From Pseudomonadota bacterium (GTDB lineage: Bacteria > Pseudomonadota > Gammaproteobacteria > Burkholderiales > Chitinibacteraceae): a stretch of 64,000 bases of DNA. The stretch covers positions 1 to 64,000 of the forward strand of contig JAPLQI010000016.1 of assembly GCA_026399755.1 (NCBI GenBank), given 5' to 3'. The notes under the pieces were generated by a model that saw nothing but the letters and a program-made list of their open reading frames with translations, was not told where the DNA came from and made no database searches. A program made the position numbers and the translations under genes. Shown here piece by piece: positions 16,576-24,344 of this stretch; position 1 is the first letter of the stretch, and each line of letters begins with the position of its first letter.

Positions 16576-17817
16576 ATGGGTATCAACGACATAATTATGT
16601 GGTTCATGATGATCTTTATGATCATTGCCGCATTTGATCGAATGTTGGCGCAGTTTGGTGGCTCCGAGGCGGTGTTGGGCAAGATTGGCCTTGGCTCAGT
16701 GGGGCGACAGATTGGCGGCTCGGGTGCGCAATTTGATGAAGGCTTTATGGCAATGGGTGCTTTAGGCCTTGCCATGATCGGGGTGATTGCTTTAGCGCCG
16801 GTGTTGGCGACTTTGCTTGGGCCGGTGGTGATTCCGCTTTATGAAGCTGTGGGCGCAAATCCTGCCATGTTTGCCGGAACCTTGTTGGCTAACGATATGG
16901 GCGGCTATTTCTTAGCCAAAGAATTAGCCAGTGGCGATACTGCTGCCTATCTGTATTCCGGCTTATTGCTAGGTGGAATGATGGGTGCAACCGTGGTGTT
17001 TCATATTCCGGTGGCGCTGGGCATCATCGAAAAAGAAGATCGTCGCTTTCTGGCGCTAGGCATTATGGCCGGCATTATCACGATTCCTCTTGGCTGTATT
17101 GCGGGTGGTTTGGTGGCCATGGTCATGGGCGTTGCAGTGGATGGCCAAGTGGCTGATTTCAATGTGGCGATGCTGCTGAAAAACATGATTCCCGTGATTA
17201 TCGTGGCGGCATTGCTGGCGCTGGGCCTGAAGTTTATGCAAGAAAAAATGGTTGCGGGCTTTCAAATTTTTGCCAAATGCCTCGTGGTGGTGATTACCTT
17301 TGGCTTGGTTTTAGCTGTGCTTGAAGTGACCGTTGGCTGGACCATTATTCCTGGTATGTCGCCTATTTTCTCTAGCTCTGGCCAAGGTGGTGAGATGCTG
17401 GGGATTGAGAATATCGGCTTTATTGCCTGCGTATTGCTGGGCGCTTATCCGATGGTCTTTATGCTCACACGCTGGTTTGATAAGCCCTTAATGCGCGTGG
17501 GCAGCTTGCTGGGTATGAACGATACCGCTGCGGCAGGTTTGGTGGCGACATTGGCTAATTCGATTCCGATGTTTGGTATGTTGGCCAAGATGGATAACCG
17601 CGGCAAGGTGATTAACGTGGCGTTTGCCGTATCTGCCGCCTTTACCCTTGGCGACCATCTAGGTTTTACCGCTGGCAATATGTCGGCGATGATTTTGCCG
17701 GTGATCGTGGGTAAATTATTTGGTGGTTTTACTGCCGTAGCTTTGGCAATGAAACTGGCTCCTAAAGATGATGCGACTCCAGTGGCTAAGCCCGTGAGTC
17801 AGTTGTCACACGCTTAA
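16576..17817 (+). CDS. eutH: EutH, ethanolamine transport protein
   Basis: 413-residue polytopic inner-membrane protein, with roughly ten to eleven hydrophobic helices, proposed to move ethanolamine across the membrane. GINDIIMWFMMIFMIIAAFD begins the first helix; GTLLANDMGGYFLAKELASG, LGCIAGGLVAMVMG and TLGDHLGFTAGNMSAMI are EutH signatures. Ribosome-binding site GAGGGGAAG is well placed before ATG 16576. Lies between eutG and eutA as in Salmonella. Confidence 0.95.
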   Translation: MGINDIIMWFMMIFMIIAAFDRMLAQFGGSEAVLGKIGLGSVGRQIGGSGAQFDEGFMAMGALGLAMIGVIALAPVLATLLGPVVIPLYEAVGANPAMFAGTLLANDMGGYFLAKELASGDTAAYLYSGLLLGGMMGATVVFHIPVALGIIEKEDRRFLALGIMAGIITIPLGCIAGGLVAMVMGVAVDGQVADFNVAMLLKNMIPVIIVAALLALGLKFMQEKMVAGFQIFAKCLVVVITFGLVLAVLEVTVGWTIIPGMSPIFSSSGQGGEMLGIENIGFIACVLLGAYPMVFMLTRWFDKPLMRVGSLLGMNDTAAAGLVATLANSIPMFGMLAKMDNRGKVINVAFAVSAAFTLGDHLGFTAGNMSAMILPVIVGKLFGGFTAVALAMKLAPKDDATPVAKPVSQLSHA

Positions 17818-17827
17818 GGAGCTGCAG

Positions 17828-19252
17828 ATGTCATGTCGGCAAATTCAAAGTGTGGGTATCGATATCGGGACCACCACCACCCAAGTGATTTTCTCGAGAC
17901 TCGAGCTGATTAATCGGGCCGGTGTCTCGCAGGTGCCGCGTTATGAGTTTTCTAAGCGTGACATCGTGTACGTCAGCCCCGTGGTGTTTACCCCCATCGA
18001 TTTTGAAGGGCGGCTTCGTGAGGATGAACTCGCGGTCTTTATTCGTGAGCAGTACGCTGCGGCGGGGATGGATCAGCAGAGTGTTGAATCCGGCGCGATC
18101 ATCATTACGGGTGAAACGTCAAAGGCCAAAAATGCCCGCGCTGCGGTACTGGCCTTGGCCGAAGAGCTGGGTAATTTTGTGGTGGCGAGTGCCGGGCCGC
18201 ATCTTGAATCGGTGATTGCAGGCCACGGCTCAGGCGCGGGCGAGTTGTCTCGGCAAGAAACCAGCCGAGTCGTCAATATTGATATTGGCGGTGGCACATC
18301 TAACTATGTGGTGTTTGAAGCGGGCAGAGTGGTCGATAGCGCCTGCCTTAATGTGGGTGGTCGCCTTATCGAGCTGGATGAGCAGGGGCGTGTGCGGCAA
18401 GTGCATGCACCTGCACGCCTAATTTGCACCGAGCTATTTGGCGCGAGCTTTGATCCTCTTCAATTGGATCGTGCGGGTATAGAGCGTGTGGTTCATCGCA
18501 TGAGCGAACTTTTATTTGAAGTGCTGATTGGCGAGCCTTCGCCCTTAGCTCGTGCGCTTTTGATGACCGATTGCCTACACCCCAGCAAGGCTTACGACAC
18601 CGTGATGTTTTCGGGTGGTGTGGGCGAGTGCTATTACCACCCCGCTGCCGACGTGCTTGCTTTTGGCGACGCCGGCCCCTTATTGGCACTGGCGATGCAT
18701 GGGCATTTGGCTTTATCCAAGCAGCCGATTCAGATGCCTGCACAAACGCTCCGAGCAACGGTGATTGGCGCTGGCGCTCATACCTTGTCTTTATCGGGTA
18801 GCACCATTTGGCTGAATCACCGGCATTTGCCGGTGCGCAATATTCCTGTTGTTCATCCTTTGATTGCATGGAGCGAAGTCACGCCGGGGGCGCTGGCTAC
18901 CGAGTGGGCGCACGTCGCCATGCTGATGGATATCGATCTGCAACACGATTTTTTTGCTTTGTCCCTGCCGCGAGATTTGCCGCTGACATATTTGCAAATT
19001 GAGGCTTGTGTTGATGAATTAGCTGTATTTGGGCGGCGTTATCCCAATGCAAACCATCCCCTCTTGGTGACTGCCCGCCAAGACTTGGGCAAGGTTTTAG
19101 GCATGCTGTTACAGCCGCATCTTGTTGGCCGCGAATTGGCCGTGATTGATGAAGTGGAAACTCGTGATGGTGATTACATCGATATCGGGGAGCCTTTATT
19201 TGGCGGCGATATCGTACCGGTCACCATTAAATCTCTGGCATTTCCTTCTTAG
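17828..19252 (+). CDS. eutA: EutA, ethanolamine ammonia-lyase reactivating factor
   Basis: 474 residues. ATP-dependent chaperone-like factor that swaps damaged cobalamin out of EutBC. The actin-like ATPase motifs are VGIDIGTTTTQVIFSRLEL (N-terminus), VVNIDIGGGTSNYVVFEAG and VMFSGGVGECYYHPAADV. Starts ten bases after eutH with AAGGAG upstream of ATG 17828. Ends just before eutB. Length agrees with Salmonella EutA (467). Confidence 0.95.
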   Translation: MSCRQIQSVGIDIGTTTTQVIFSRLELINRAGVSQVPRYEFSKRDIVYVSPVVFTPIDFEGRLREDELAVFIREQYAAAGMDQQSVESGAIIITGETSKAKNARAAVLALAEELGNFVVASAGPHLESVIAGHGSGAGELSRQETSRVVNIDIGGGTSNYVVFEAGRVVDSACLNVGGRLIELDEQGRVRQVHAPARLICTELFGASFDPLQLDRAGIERVVHRMSELLFEVLIGEPSPLARALLMTDCLHPSKAYDTVMFSGGVGECYYHPAADVLAFGDAGPLLALAMHGHLALSKQPIQMPAQTLRATVIGAGAHTLSLSGSTIWLNHRHLPVRNIPVVHPLIAWSEVTPGALATEWAHVAMLMDIDLQHDFFALSLPRDLPLTYLQIEACVDELAVFGRRYPNANHPLLVTARQDLGKVLGMLLQPHLVGRELAVIDEVETRDGDYIDIGEPLFGGDIVPVTIKSLAFPS

Positions 19253-19266
19253 TTCAGGTGATAGAT

Positions 19267-20628
19267 ATGAAATTGAAGACCCAGTTGTTTGGTAAGACAT
19301 ACCAGTTTCGGGATGTCAAAGATGTGCTGGCGAAAGCCAATGATCCTCGCTCTGGCGATGTTTTAGCTGGCGTAAGTGCAGCTAGCTCGCAAGAGCGTGT
19401 AGCGGCCAAGCATGTGCTTTCTGAAATGTCGGTGGCGGATCTGCGCAACAACCCCGTGATTCCTTATGAAGAAGACTGCGTAACGCGGATTATTCAAGAC
19501 GATATTAATGTCGCCGCTTACAACAGCATTCGCAGTAAAACCATTGCTGAATTGCGTGAGTACATCTTGTCCGACACCACCAGCGTGGCGGACATTGATT
19601 TTATGCGTAAGGGCCTGAGCTCGGAGACAGTAGCTGCGGTTGCTAAACTTTGCTCAAACGCAGATTTGATCTACGGCGCAAAGAAAATGCCGGTGATTAA
19701 ACATGCCAATACCACGATAGGTTTGCCTGGCCATTTTAGTGCGCGTTTGCAGCCTAACGACACGCGTGACGATGTGCGCAGCATTGCCGCGCAGATGTAC
19801 GAAGGTTTGTCTTATGGCTTAGGCGATGCGGTGATCGGGATTAACCCTGTTACTGATAACGTCGAAAACGTGACGCGTATGCTCAATACCGTGTACGAGG
19901 CCATCGATAAATTTGCAATTCCTACCCAAGGCTGCGTGTTGGCGCATATGTCGACCCAGATCGAGGCGATTCGTAAGGGCGCACCGGGCGGGCTGATTTT
20001 CCAAAGTATTTGCGGTAGCGAAAAAGGCTTAAAAGAATTTGGCGTAACCCTAGAGCTGATGGATGAAGCGCTGGAAGTCGGCCGCCAATACAACCGGCTT
20101 GCAGGGCCAAACTGCCTGTATTTTGAAACAGGGCAGGGCTCGGCACTTTCGGCCAATGCGCATAACGGCGCAGATCAGGTCACGATGGAAGCACGCAATT
20201 ACGGCCTTGCCCGTCATTACGATCCATTTTTGGTGAATACGGTGGTGGGCTTTATTGGGCCTGAGTATCTCTATAACGACCGTCAGATTATGCGCGCTGG
20301 CTTAGAAGACCATTTTATGGGCAAGCTCAGTGGCATCTCGATGGGGGTGGATTGTTGTTACACCAACCATGCCGATTCTAATCAGAGCGCGAACGAATCC
20401 CTCGCTATTTTGCTGGCCACGGCAGGATGTAATTTCATTATGGGGATGTCGATGGGCGACGACATTATGCTGAATTATCAGACCATGGCATTCCACGATA
20501 CCGCCACAATTCGTCAGTTGCTTAACTTACGCCCAGCGCCAGAGTTTGAAGCATGGATGGAGAAAATGGGCCTGATGGAAAACGGCATATTGACGCCGCG
20601 TGCTGGTGACTCGTCAATCTTCTTTTAA
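19267..20628 (+). CDS. eutB: EutB, ethanolamine ammonia-lyase large subunit
   Basis: 453 residues, exactly the E. coli length. Catalytic TIM-barrel subunit of the adenosylcobalamin enzyme that splits ethanolamine into acetaldehyde and ammonia. NCLYFETGQGSALSANAHNG, QGCVLAHMSTQIEAIRKGAP and GLEDHFMGKLSGISMGVDCC are typical. ATG 19267 is chosen; the frame opens three codons earlier at a GTG but AGGTGA fits ATG 19267 and the family begins MKLKTQLFGKTYQFRDVK. Confidence 0.97.
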   Translation: MKLKTQLFGKTYQFRDVKDVLAKANDPRSGDVLAGVSAASSQERVAAKHVLSEMSVADLRNNPVIPYEEDCVTRIIQDDINVAAYNSIRSKTIAELREYILSDTTSVADIDFMRKGLSSETVAAVAKLCSNADLIYGAKKMPVIKHANTTIGLPGHFSARLQPNDTRDDVRSIAAQMYEGLSYGLGDAVIGINPVTDNVENVTRMLNTVYEAIDKFAIPTQGCVLAHMSTQIEAIRKGAPGGLIFQSICGSEKGLKEFGVTLELMDEALEVGRQYNRLAGPNCLYFETGQGSALSANAHNGADQVTMEARNYGLARHYDPFLVNTVVGFIGPEYLYNDRQIMRAGLEDHFMGKLSGISMGVDCCYTNHADSNQSANESLAILLATAGCNFIMGMSMGDDIMLNYQTMAFHDTATIRQLLNLRPAPEFEAWMEKMGLMENGILTPRAGDSSIFF

Positions 20629-20643
20629 TTTTAGGGTGTAAAA

Positions 20644-21519
20644 ATGGACAAGATGCAAATTGATGAGATTGTACGTGCCGTAATGAGCCAGCTTGCTACT
20701 GAGCCTGCCAACGCTGTGGCTGAAGAAGTGTGTCAGAGCAATGTGGATCAAGCGAGCTTGCCTGATTTAGGCGGCGAAGAATTTCGTACCTATATGGGCG
20801 TAGAAAATGCGCATCGCCCTGAAGTGCTGCAAGAGTTTCGTAATTGCACCGCAGCCCGCGTGAATACGGGCCGTGCTGGGCCTCGGCCGCGCACTACCGC
20901 TTTGCTGCGTTTTCTAGCCGATCACTCACGCTCAAAAGACACGGTATTAAAAGAAGTGCCGCAGGAATGGGTGGAAAAACAAGGTTTATTGGCGCTGCAA
21001 AGCGAAATCATCAGCAAAGATCAGTATTTAACTCGCCCAGACTTAGGTCGCCGTTTGTGTGCTGAATCGCTGGCGCTTTTGAAAACCAGCTGCAAGCAGC
21101 AGCCTGATGTACAAGTCGTGATTTCAGATGGTTTATCGACCGATGCCATTACAGCCAACTTAGATGAAATCTTGCCGCCGCTGTTAAAGGGTCTGGGTAG
21201 TGCCAGCTTGAATGTGGGAACGCCTTTATTTGTACGTTATGGCCGCGTCAAAGTACAAGACCAAGTGGGCGAGATTTTAGGCGCGAAAGTGGTGATTTTG
21301 TTAGTGGGTGAGCGCCCTGGCCTTGGGCAATCTGAAAGTATGTCTTGCTACATGATCTACAAGCCAACAGCGGCAACGGTTGAAGCGGATCGCACTTGTT
21401 TTTCTAATATCCACCGAGGGGGCACTCCGCCCGTTGAGGCTGCTGCGGTCATCGTTGATTTAGCGAAGCAGATGCTGGCAAAGAAAGCATCTGGCATGTC
21501 TCTCAGCCGTTCTGCATAA
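20644..21519 (+). CDS. eutC: EutC, ethanolamine ammonia-lyase small subunit
   Basis: 291 residues. Binds the cobalamin with Eut[41 protein letters not shown] and [20 protein letters not shown] are conserved. The N-terminus ([15 protein letters not shown]) is an amphipathic helix followed by a variable linker, like that of EutE, and matches the segment by which EutC is known to direct the lyase into the compartment. Fifteen bases after eutB. Confidence 0.96.
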   Translation: MDKMQIDEIVRAVMSQLATEPANAVAEEVCQSNVDQASLPDLGGEEFRTYMGVENAHRPEVLQEFRNCTAARVNTGRAGPRPRTTALLRFLADHSRSKDTVLKEVPQEWVEKQGLLALQSEIISKDQYLTRPDLGRRLCAESLALLKTSCKQQPDVQVVISDGLSTDAITANLDEILPPLLKGLGSASLNVGTPLFVRYGRVKVQDQVGEILGAKVVILLVGERPGLGQSESMSCYMIYKPTAATVEADRTCFSNIHRGGTPPVEAAAVIVDLAKQMLAKKASGMSLSRSA

Positions 21520-21529
21520 GGAATACATC

Positions 21530-22189
21530 ATGGCAATGCTCGATCTTATTAAACCCAGTGTGAAAGCGATGCGTTTGATTGCGTCGGTTCAGAGTGATTT
21601 TAAAAAAACACTCAAGCTGCCTGAGCATATTAATTGCTTGGGACTGCTCACCGCTGATTCAGATGATGTGGCGTATATCGCGGCAGATGAAGCCACTAAA
21701 CAGGCGCAGGTTGAAGTGGTGTTTGGTCGCTCGCTGTATGCGGGTGCGGCACATAGCTCCTCTCCTACCGCTGGTGAAGTCTTGATTATGCTGGGTGGCA
21801 GCTCGCCTGCTGAAGTGCGCGCGGGTTTGGATTCGATGGTGGCGACCATTGAAGCAGGGCCTGCTTTTCGCTGGGCAAACGATGAAGAAACCATCGCATT
21901 TTTGGCTCATGTGGTGTCTCGCACCGGCTCGTATTTATCGGCGCAAACCGGTATTCGCTTAGGCGATCCACTGGCGTATTTGATTGCTCCACCGCTGGAA
22001 GCCACTTATGGCATTGATGCGGCGCTGAAGGCGGCCGATGTGGAGTTGGTGAGTTATGTGGCTCCGCCATCAGAAACTAACTATTCCGGCGCATTTCTTA
22101 CAGGTAGCCAAGCTGCTTGTGATGCGGCCTGCCAAGCCTTTACCGCTGCGGTATTAGAAGTTGCACGCCAGCCTATGGGCCGGATTTAA
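21530..22189 (+). CDS. eutL: EutL, tandem-BMC trimeric shell protein
   Basis: 219 residues with two fused, permuted BMC domains (BMC-T) forming pseudohexameric trimers with a gated pore. [39 protein letters not shown] and [20 protein letters not shown] are diagnostic. AAGGAA lies seven bases before ATG 21530. No truncation. Confidence 0.95.
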   Translation: MAMLDLIKPSVKAMRLIASVQSDFKKTLKLPEHINCLGLLTADSDDVAYIAADEATKQAQVEVVFGRSLYAGAAHSSSPTAGEVLIMLGGSSPAEVRAGLDSMVATIEAGPAFRWANDEETIAFLAHVVSRTGSYLSAQTGIRLGDPLAYLIAPPLEATYGIDAALKAADVELVSYVAPPSETNYSGAFLTGSQAACDAACQAFTAAVLEVARQPMGRI

Positions 22190-22200
22190 AAGAGGTCGTG

Positions 22201-22788
22201 ATGATTAATTCCTTGGGTTTACTTGAAGTCCGTGGGTTTGTAACCGCTCTTGAGGCGGCGGATGCCATGCTGAAATCGGCGAGTGTGCGTTTGATTCGCC
22301 AATATGAGACGAGCCCAGGTTTGATCTCACTCGTGGTAGAGGGCGATATTGCCTCTTGCCGAGCGGCGGTTGATGCGGGTGTGGCTGCGGCGGCAAGGTT
22401 GGGGGAAGTGGTTAGCCGACAAGAAATTGGCCGCCCCGATCCCGATGTCGAGCGCATGGTGCTCACGATGTTGGCTCCTAAGAAAAAACAGCGCGCTCCA
22501 AAGCCGGCTAGCCGTAGCGTGGCCCAAGCAGAGGAGGTGATCGAGCCATCCGTTATCGACACAGATGAGCCTGTGGTGCTGGCTTTAGCTACGGCTGAAA
22601 AAACCGAGGAGGCTTCTTGCGATGAGGTGGCGATCTTGGCGGCGGTAACTGCTTCTGCAAATGGCTTAACGCTTGCAGAGCTGCTGGCCGTGTTGCCCGA
22701 AGCTGGAGTGACTCGCCGTGCATTAGAGAATCTATGCAAGGCTAAACGCCTCGCTAAAGTATTGGGCCGCTATTGCAAGCCAAGTTAA
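22201..22788 (+). CDS. eutK: EutK, BMC shell protein with C-terminal winged-helix domain
   Basis: 195 residues: an N-terminal BMC-H domain (residues 1-95; LGLLEVRGFVTALEAADAML, SLVVEGDIASCRAAVDAG), a basic then acidic linker (KKKQRAPKPASRS..., residues 97-143), and a C-terminal ~50-residue helix-turn-helix (ALATAEKTEE..., LTLAELLAVLPEAGVTRRAL). This architecture matches enterobacterial EutK, whose C-terminal domain is thought to bind nucleic acid. ATG 22201 rather than the GTG one codon earlier. Last gene before the operon terminator. Confidence 0.92.
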   Translation: MINSLGLLEVRGFVTALEAADAMLKSASVRLIRQYETSPGLISLVVEGDIASCRAAVDAGVAAAARLGEVVSRQEIGRPDPDVERMVLTMLAPKKKQRAPKPASRSVAQAEEVIEPSVIDTDEPVVLALATAEKTEEASCDEVAILAAVTASANGLTLAELLAVLPEAGVTRRALENLCKAKRLAKVLGRYCKPS

Positions 22789-22815
22789 TTTTAAACGAGT
22801 CCCTGCTTTAGCCCA

Positions 22816-22849
22816 CCGGCACAGCGTTAAATTCTGTGCCGGTTTTTTT
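22816..22849 (+). terminator. Intrinsic terminator after eutK
   Basis: CCGGCACAG...CTGTGCCGG hairpin followed by seven T. Ends the shell/enzyme operon, so eutR downstream should have its own promoter. Confidence 0.9.
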
Positions 22850-22880
22850 AGCGTTTTATGGATGGCAGTAAATAGATCGT

Positions 22881-22897
22881 GGATGCTGTTTGCATCC
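22881..22897. promoter_or_regulatory. Inverted repeat upstream of the eutR promoter
   Basis: GGATGC-tgttt-GCATCC, a perfect six-base inverted repeat with five-base spacer, about 25 bp before a putative -35 box. It could be an operator for eutR, or a small hairpin. No protein can be assigned. Confidence 0.35.
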
Positions 22898-22920
22898 TTA
22901 ATGAGGCCTATTTAATGCTG

Positions 22921-22949
22921 TTGACATAGCCCTGTCGTTATTATTTTAT
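22921..22949 (+). promoter_or_regulatory. eutR: Candidate sigma70 promoter for eutR
   Basis: TTGACA (22921-22926), 17 bp, TTTTAT (22944-22949). The -35 is perfect and the spacing ideal; the -10 is weak, as expected for an activated or low-level regulator gene. Confidence 0.5.
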
Positions 22950-23080
22950 GCTGCGTAATATTTTTCTATCTATTTGATTTGTATCAATAATTTATATCAG
23001 TAAATCGCTATTGTCTAATAAAGGCGGCCACTCAGGTGGTCAGTACATCAACTGCTAGGCTGATGTTTGAGAGGGCTGTG

Positions 23081-23194
23081 ATGAGAGCAAAGAAGGGGAT
23101 CTTAAGCGCTGGCCATATGGTGTTTCTAAGCGGTTTACCGCAGGAAACAGCGCCTCACAATACCGCATTTTCTACCTTGAGTATTTCTTTATGA
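23081..23194 (+). CDS. 37-codon upstream ORF overlapping eutR start
   Basis: ATG 23081, preceded by GAGAGGG, opens 37 sense codons (starting MRAKKGILSAGHMVFLSGLP) and stops at TGA 23192-23194, overlapping the eutR ATG as ATGA. It resembles no protein I know. The arrangement would couple eutR translation to that of the leader. The eutR frame is also open through this stretch but lacks an ATG, GTG or TTG, so the leader reading is the simpler one. Could be fortuitous. Confidence 0.4.
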   Translation: MRAKKGILSAGHMVFLSGLPQETAPHNTAFSTLSISL

Positions 23195-24264
23195 CGGGGG
23201 TTTTGCCAGGCTTAGGATGGTCTGTGGCAGAGCCTGCTGGCATGCATCATTTAGTGGGTTTAGCTCAAGGCCCACAGCGTAATCCGCTGGGACGTGATGG
23301 TCAGTTGTATGTAGAGAAAAGTGTTGATGTTTGCCAGCAGGCTCAAAGTATTACAGCTTGGCAGCAGCTTTATGATCAACTGAAACCCGGGCAGTTTCAT
23401 GGTTATTTAGCCGAGACTTGGTTGGATGGAATGCAATGCTTTGAGGAGCACACTAGCCATGCTTTGCGTCAGTCTTGTATGGTGTGGCCCGGCTCTGTAT
23501 GGGTAGGAATCCCTGCGTCGATTGAGCATTTTGCGCGTATTGGCACGACCACTATCGAGGCTGATACGGTGGCGATACGAGGGGGAGGGCTAGAGTTTGA
23601 GCTAGGTACGCCAGATGATTTTCATATCATGGGCTTGGTGCTGGCCCGAAGCGAGCTGGAAAGTTATACCTCAATCTTGCACGGTCAGTCTTTACACTTA
23701 GATAGCACGATGGTGCTGCATGTGGGGTCAGAGCGAATGCGTAAATTTACGCATTTTATGCGCACCATGCTGAAGGTTGCGGGCGATGGATCTGGGCAAT
23801 TGCTTGAGCAAGTTTGCCGAAAACAATTACGGCATGAGTTGCTTGATGGCTTTATAGGCATGATTGATGACGCCAAGCCTAATCGGCAAACCATTCGCCG
23901 AGTCGATAGTGCTTGGCAGGCGGTCGCCAAAACGCGTGAGTATGTGCTGGACCGAACTGGAGAGCCGACGAGTATTGTTGAGCTCTGTGAGTATTTGGGC
24001 ATGAGTCGCCGCACCTTGCAAAATATCTTTCATCAAACTTTAGATATTTGCCCGCTGGCTTATTTGAAAGCGATCCGCTTAAATGCCGTACGGAGAGAGT
24101 TGCTCGCTCCGTATTCACAATATGATTCGGTACAGCAAGCCGCAGCAGCTTTGGGGTTCTGGCATATGAGCCAGTTTTCTCAGGATTTCAAAAAACTATT
24201 TGGCGAGCTGCCGTCTGCATCTCTTGCGCGGCGGGCCTTAGCAAAGCGCTGCGCTGTAAGTTAA
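23191..24264 (+). CDS. eutR: EutR, AraC-family activator of the eut operon
   Basis: 357 residues. In Salmonella EutR activates eut in response to ethanolamine plus adenosylcobalamin. Conserved ITAWQQLYDQLKPGQFHGYL, ALRQSCMVWPGSVWVGIPAS and LEFELGTPDDFHIMGLVLA form the sensory half; the C-terminal double helix-turn-helix has TSIVELCEYLGMSRRTLQNI and AAAALGFWHMSQFSQDFKKL. ATG 23191 overlaps the leader ORF stop; ATG 23242 (MHHLVGLAQ) is an alternative closer to the Salmonella N-terminus. Separately transcribed, behind the eutK terminator. Confidence 0.94.
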   Translation: MTGVLPGLGWSVAEPAGMHHLVGLAQGPQRNPLGRDGQLYVEKSVDVCQQAQSITAWQQLYDQLKPGQFHGYLAETWLDGMQCFEEHTSHALRQSCMVWPGSVWVGIPASIEHFARIGTTTIEADTVAIRGGGLEFELGTPDDFHIMGLVLARSELESYTSILHGQSLHLDSTMVLHVGSERMRKFTHFMRTMLKVAGDGSGQLLEQVCRKQLRHELLDGFIGMIDDAKPNRQTIRRVDSAWQAVAKTREYVLDRTGEPTSIVELCEYLGMSRRTLQNIFHQTLDICPLAYLKAIRLNAVRRELLAPYSQYDSVQQAAAALGFWHMSQFSQDFKKLFGELPSASLARRALAKRCAVS

Positions 24265-24287
24265 TCACATATCAATACGCTATTAAT

Positions 24288-24328
24288 AAAATCCCCACAT
24301 GGACAGGTTTGACCCATGTGGGGATTTT
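24288..24328. terminator. Bidirectional terminator between eutR and btuB copy 2
   Basis: AAAATCCCCACATGG pairs with CCATGTGGGGATTTT (15-bp stem), A-rich on one side and T-rich on the other, serving the convergent genes eutR and btuB. Confidence 0.92.
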
Positions 24329-24344
24329 ATTTACTCAGATAGAA

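Noticed and set aside
23071-23240. Frameshift in eutR, because the eutR frame is open upstream of its ATG
   Set aside because: The ITAWQQ region is already preceded by more residues than in Salmonella EutR, so the protein is complete from 23191; the open stretch has no usable start codon.
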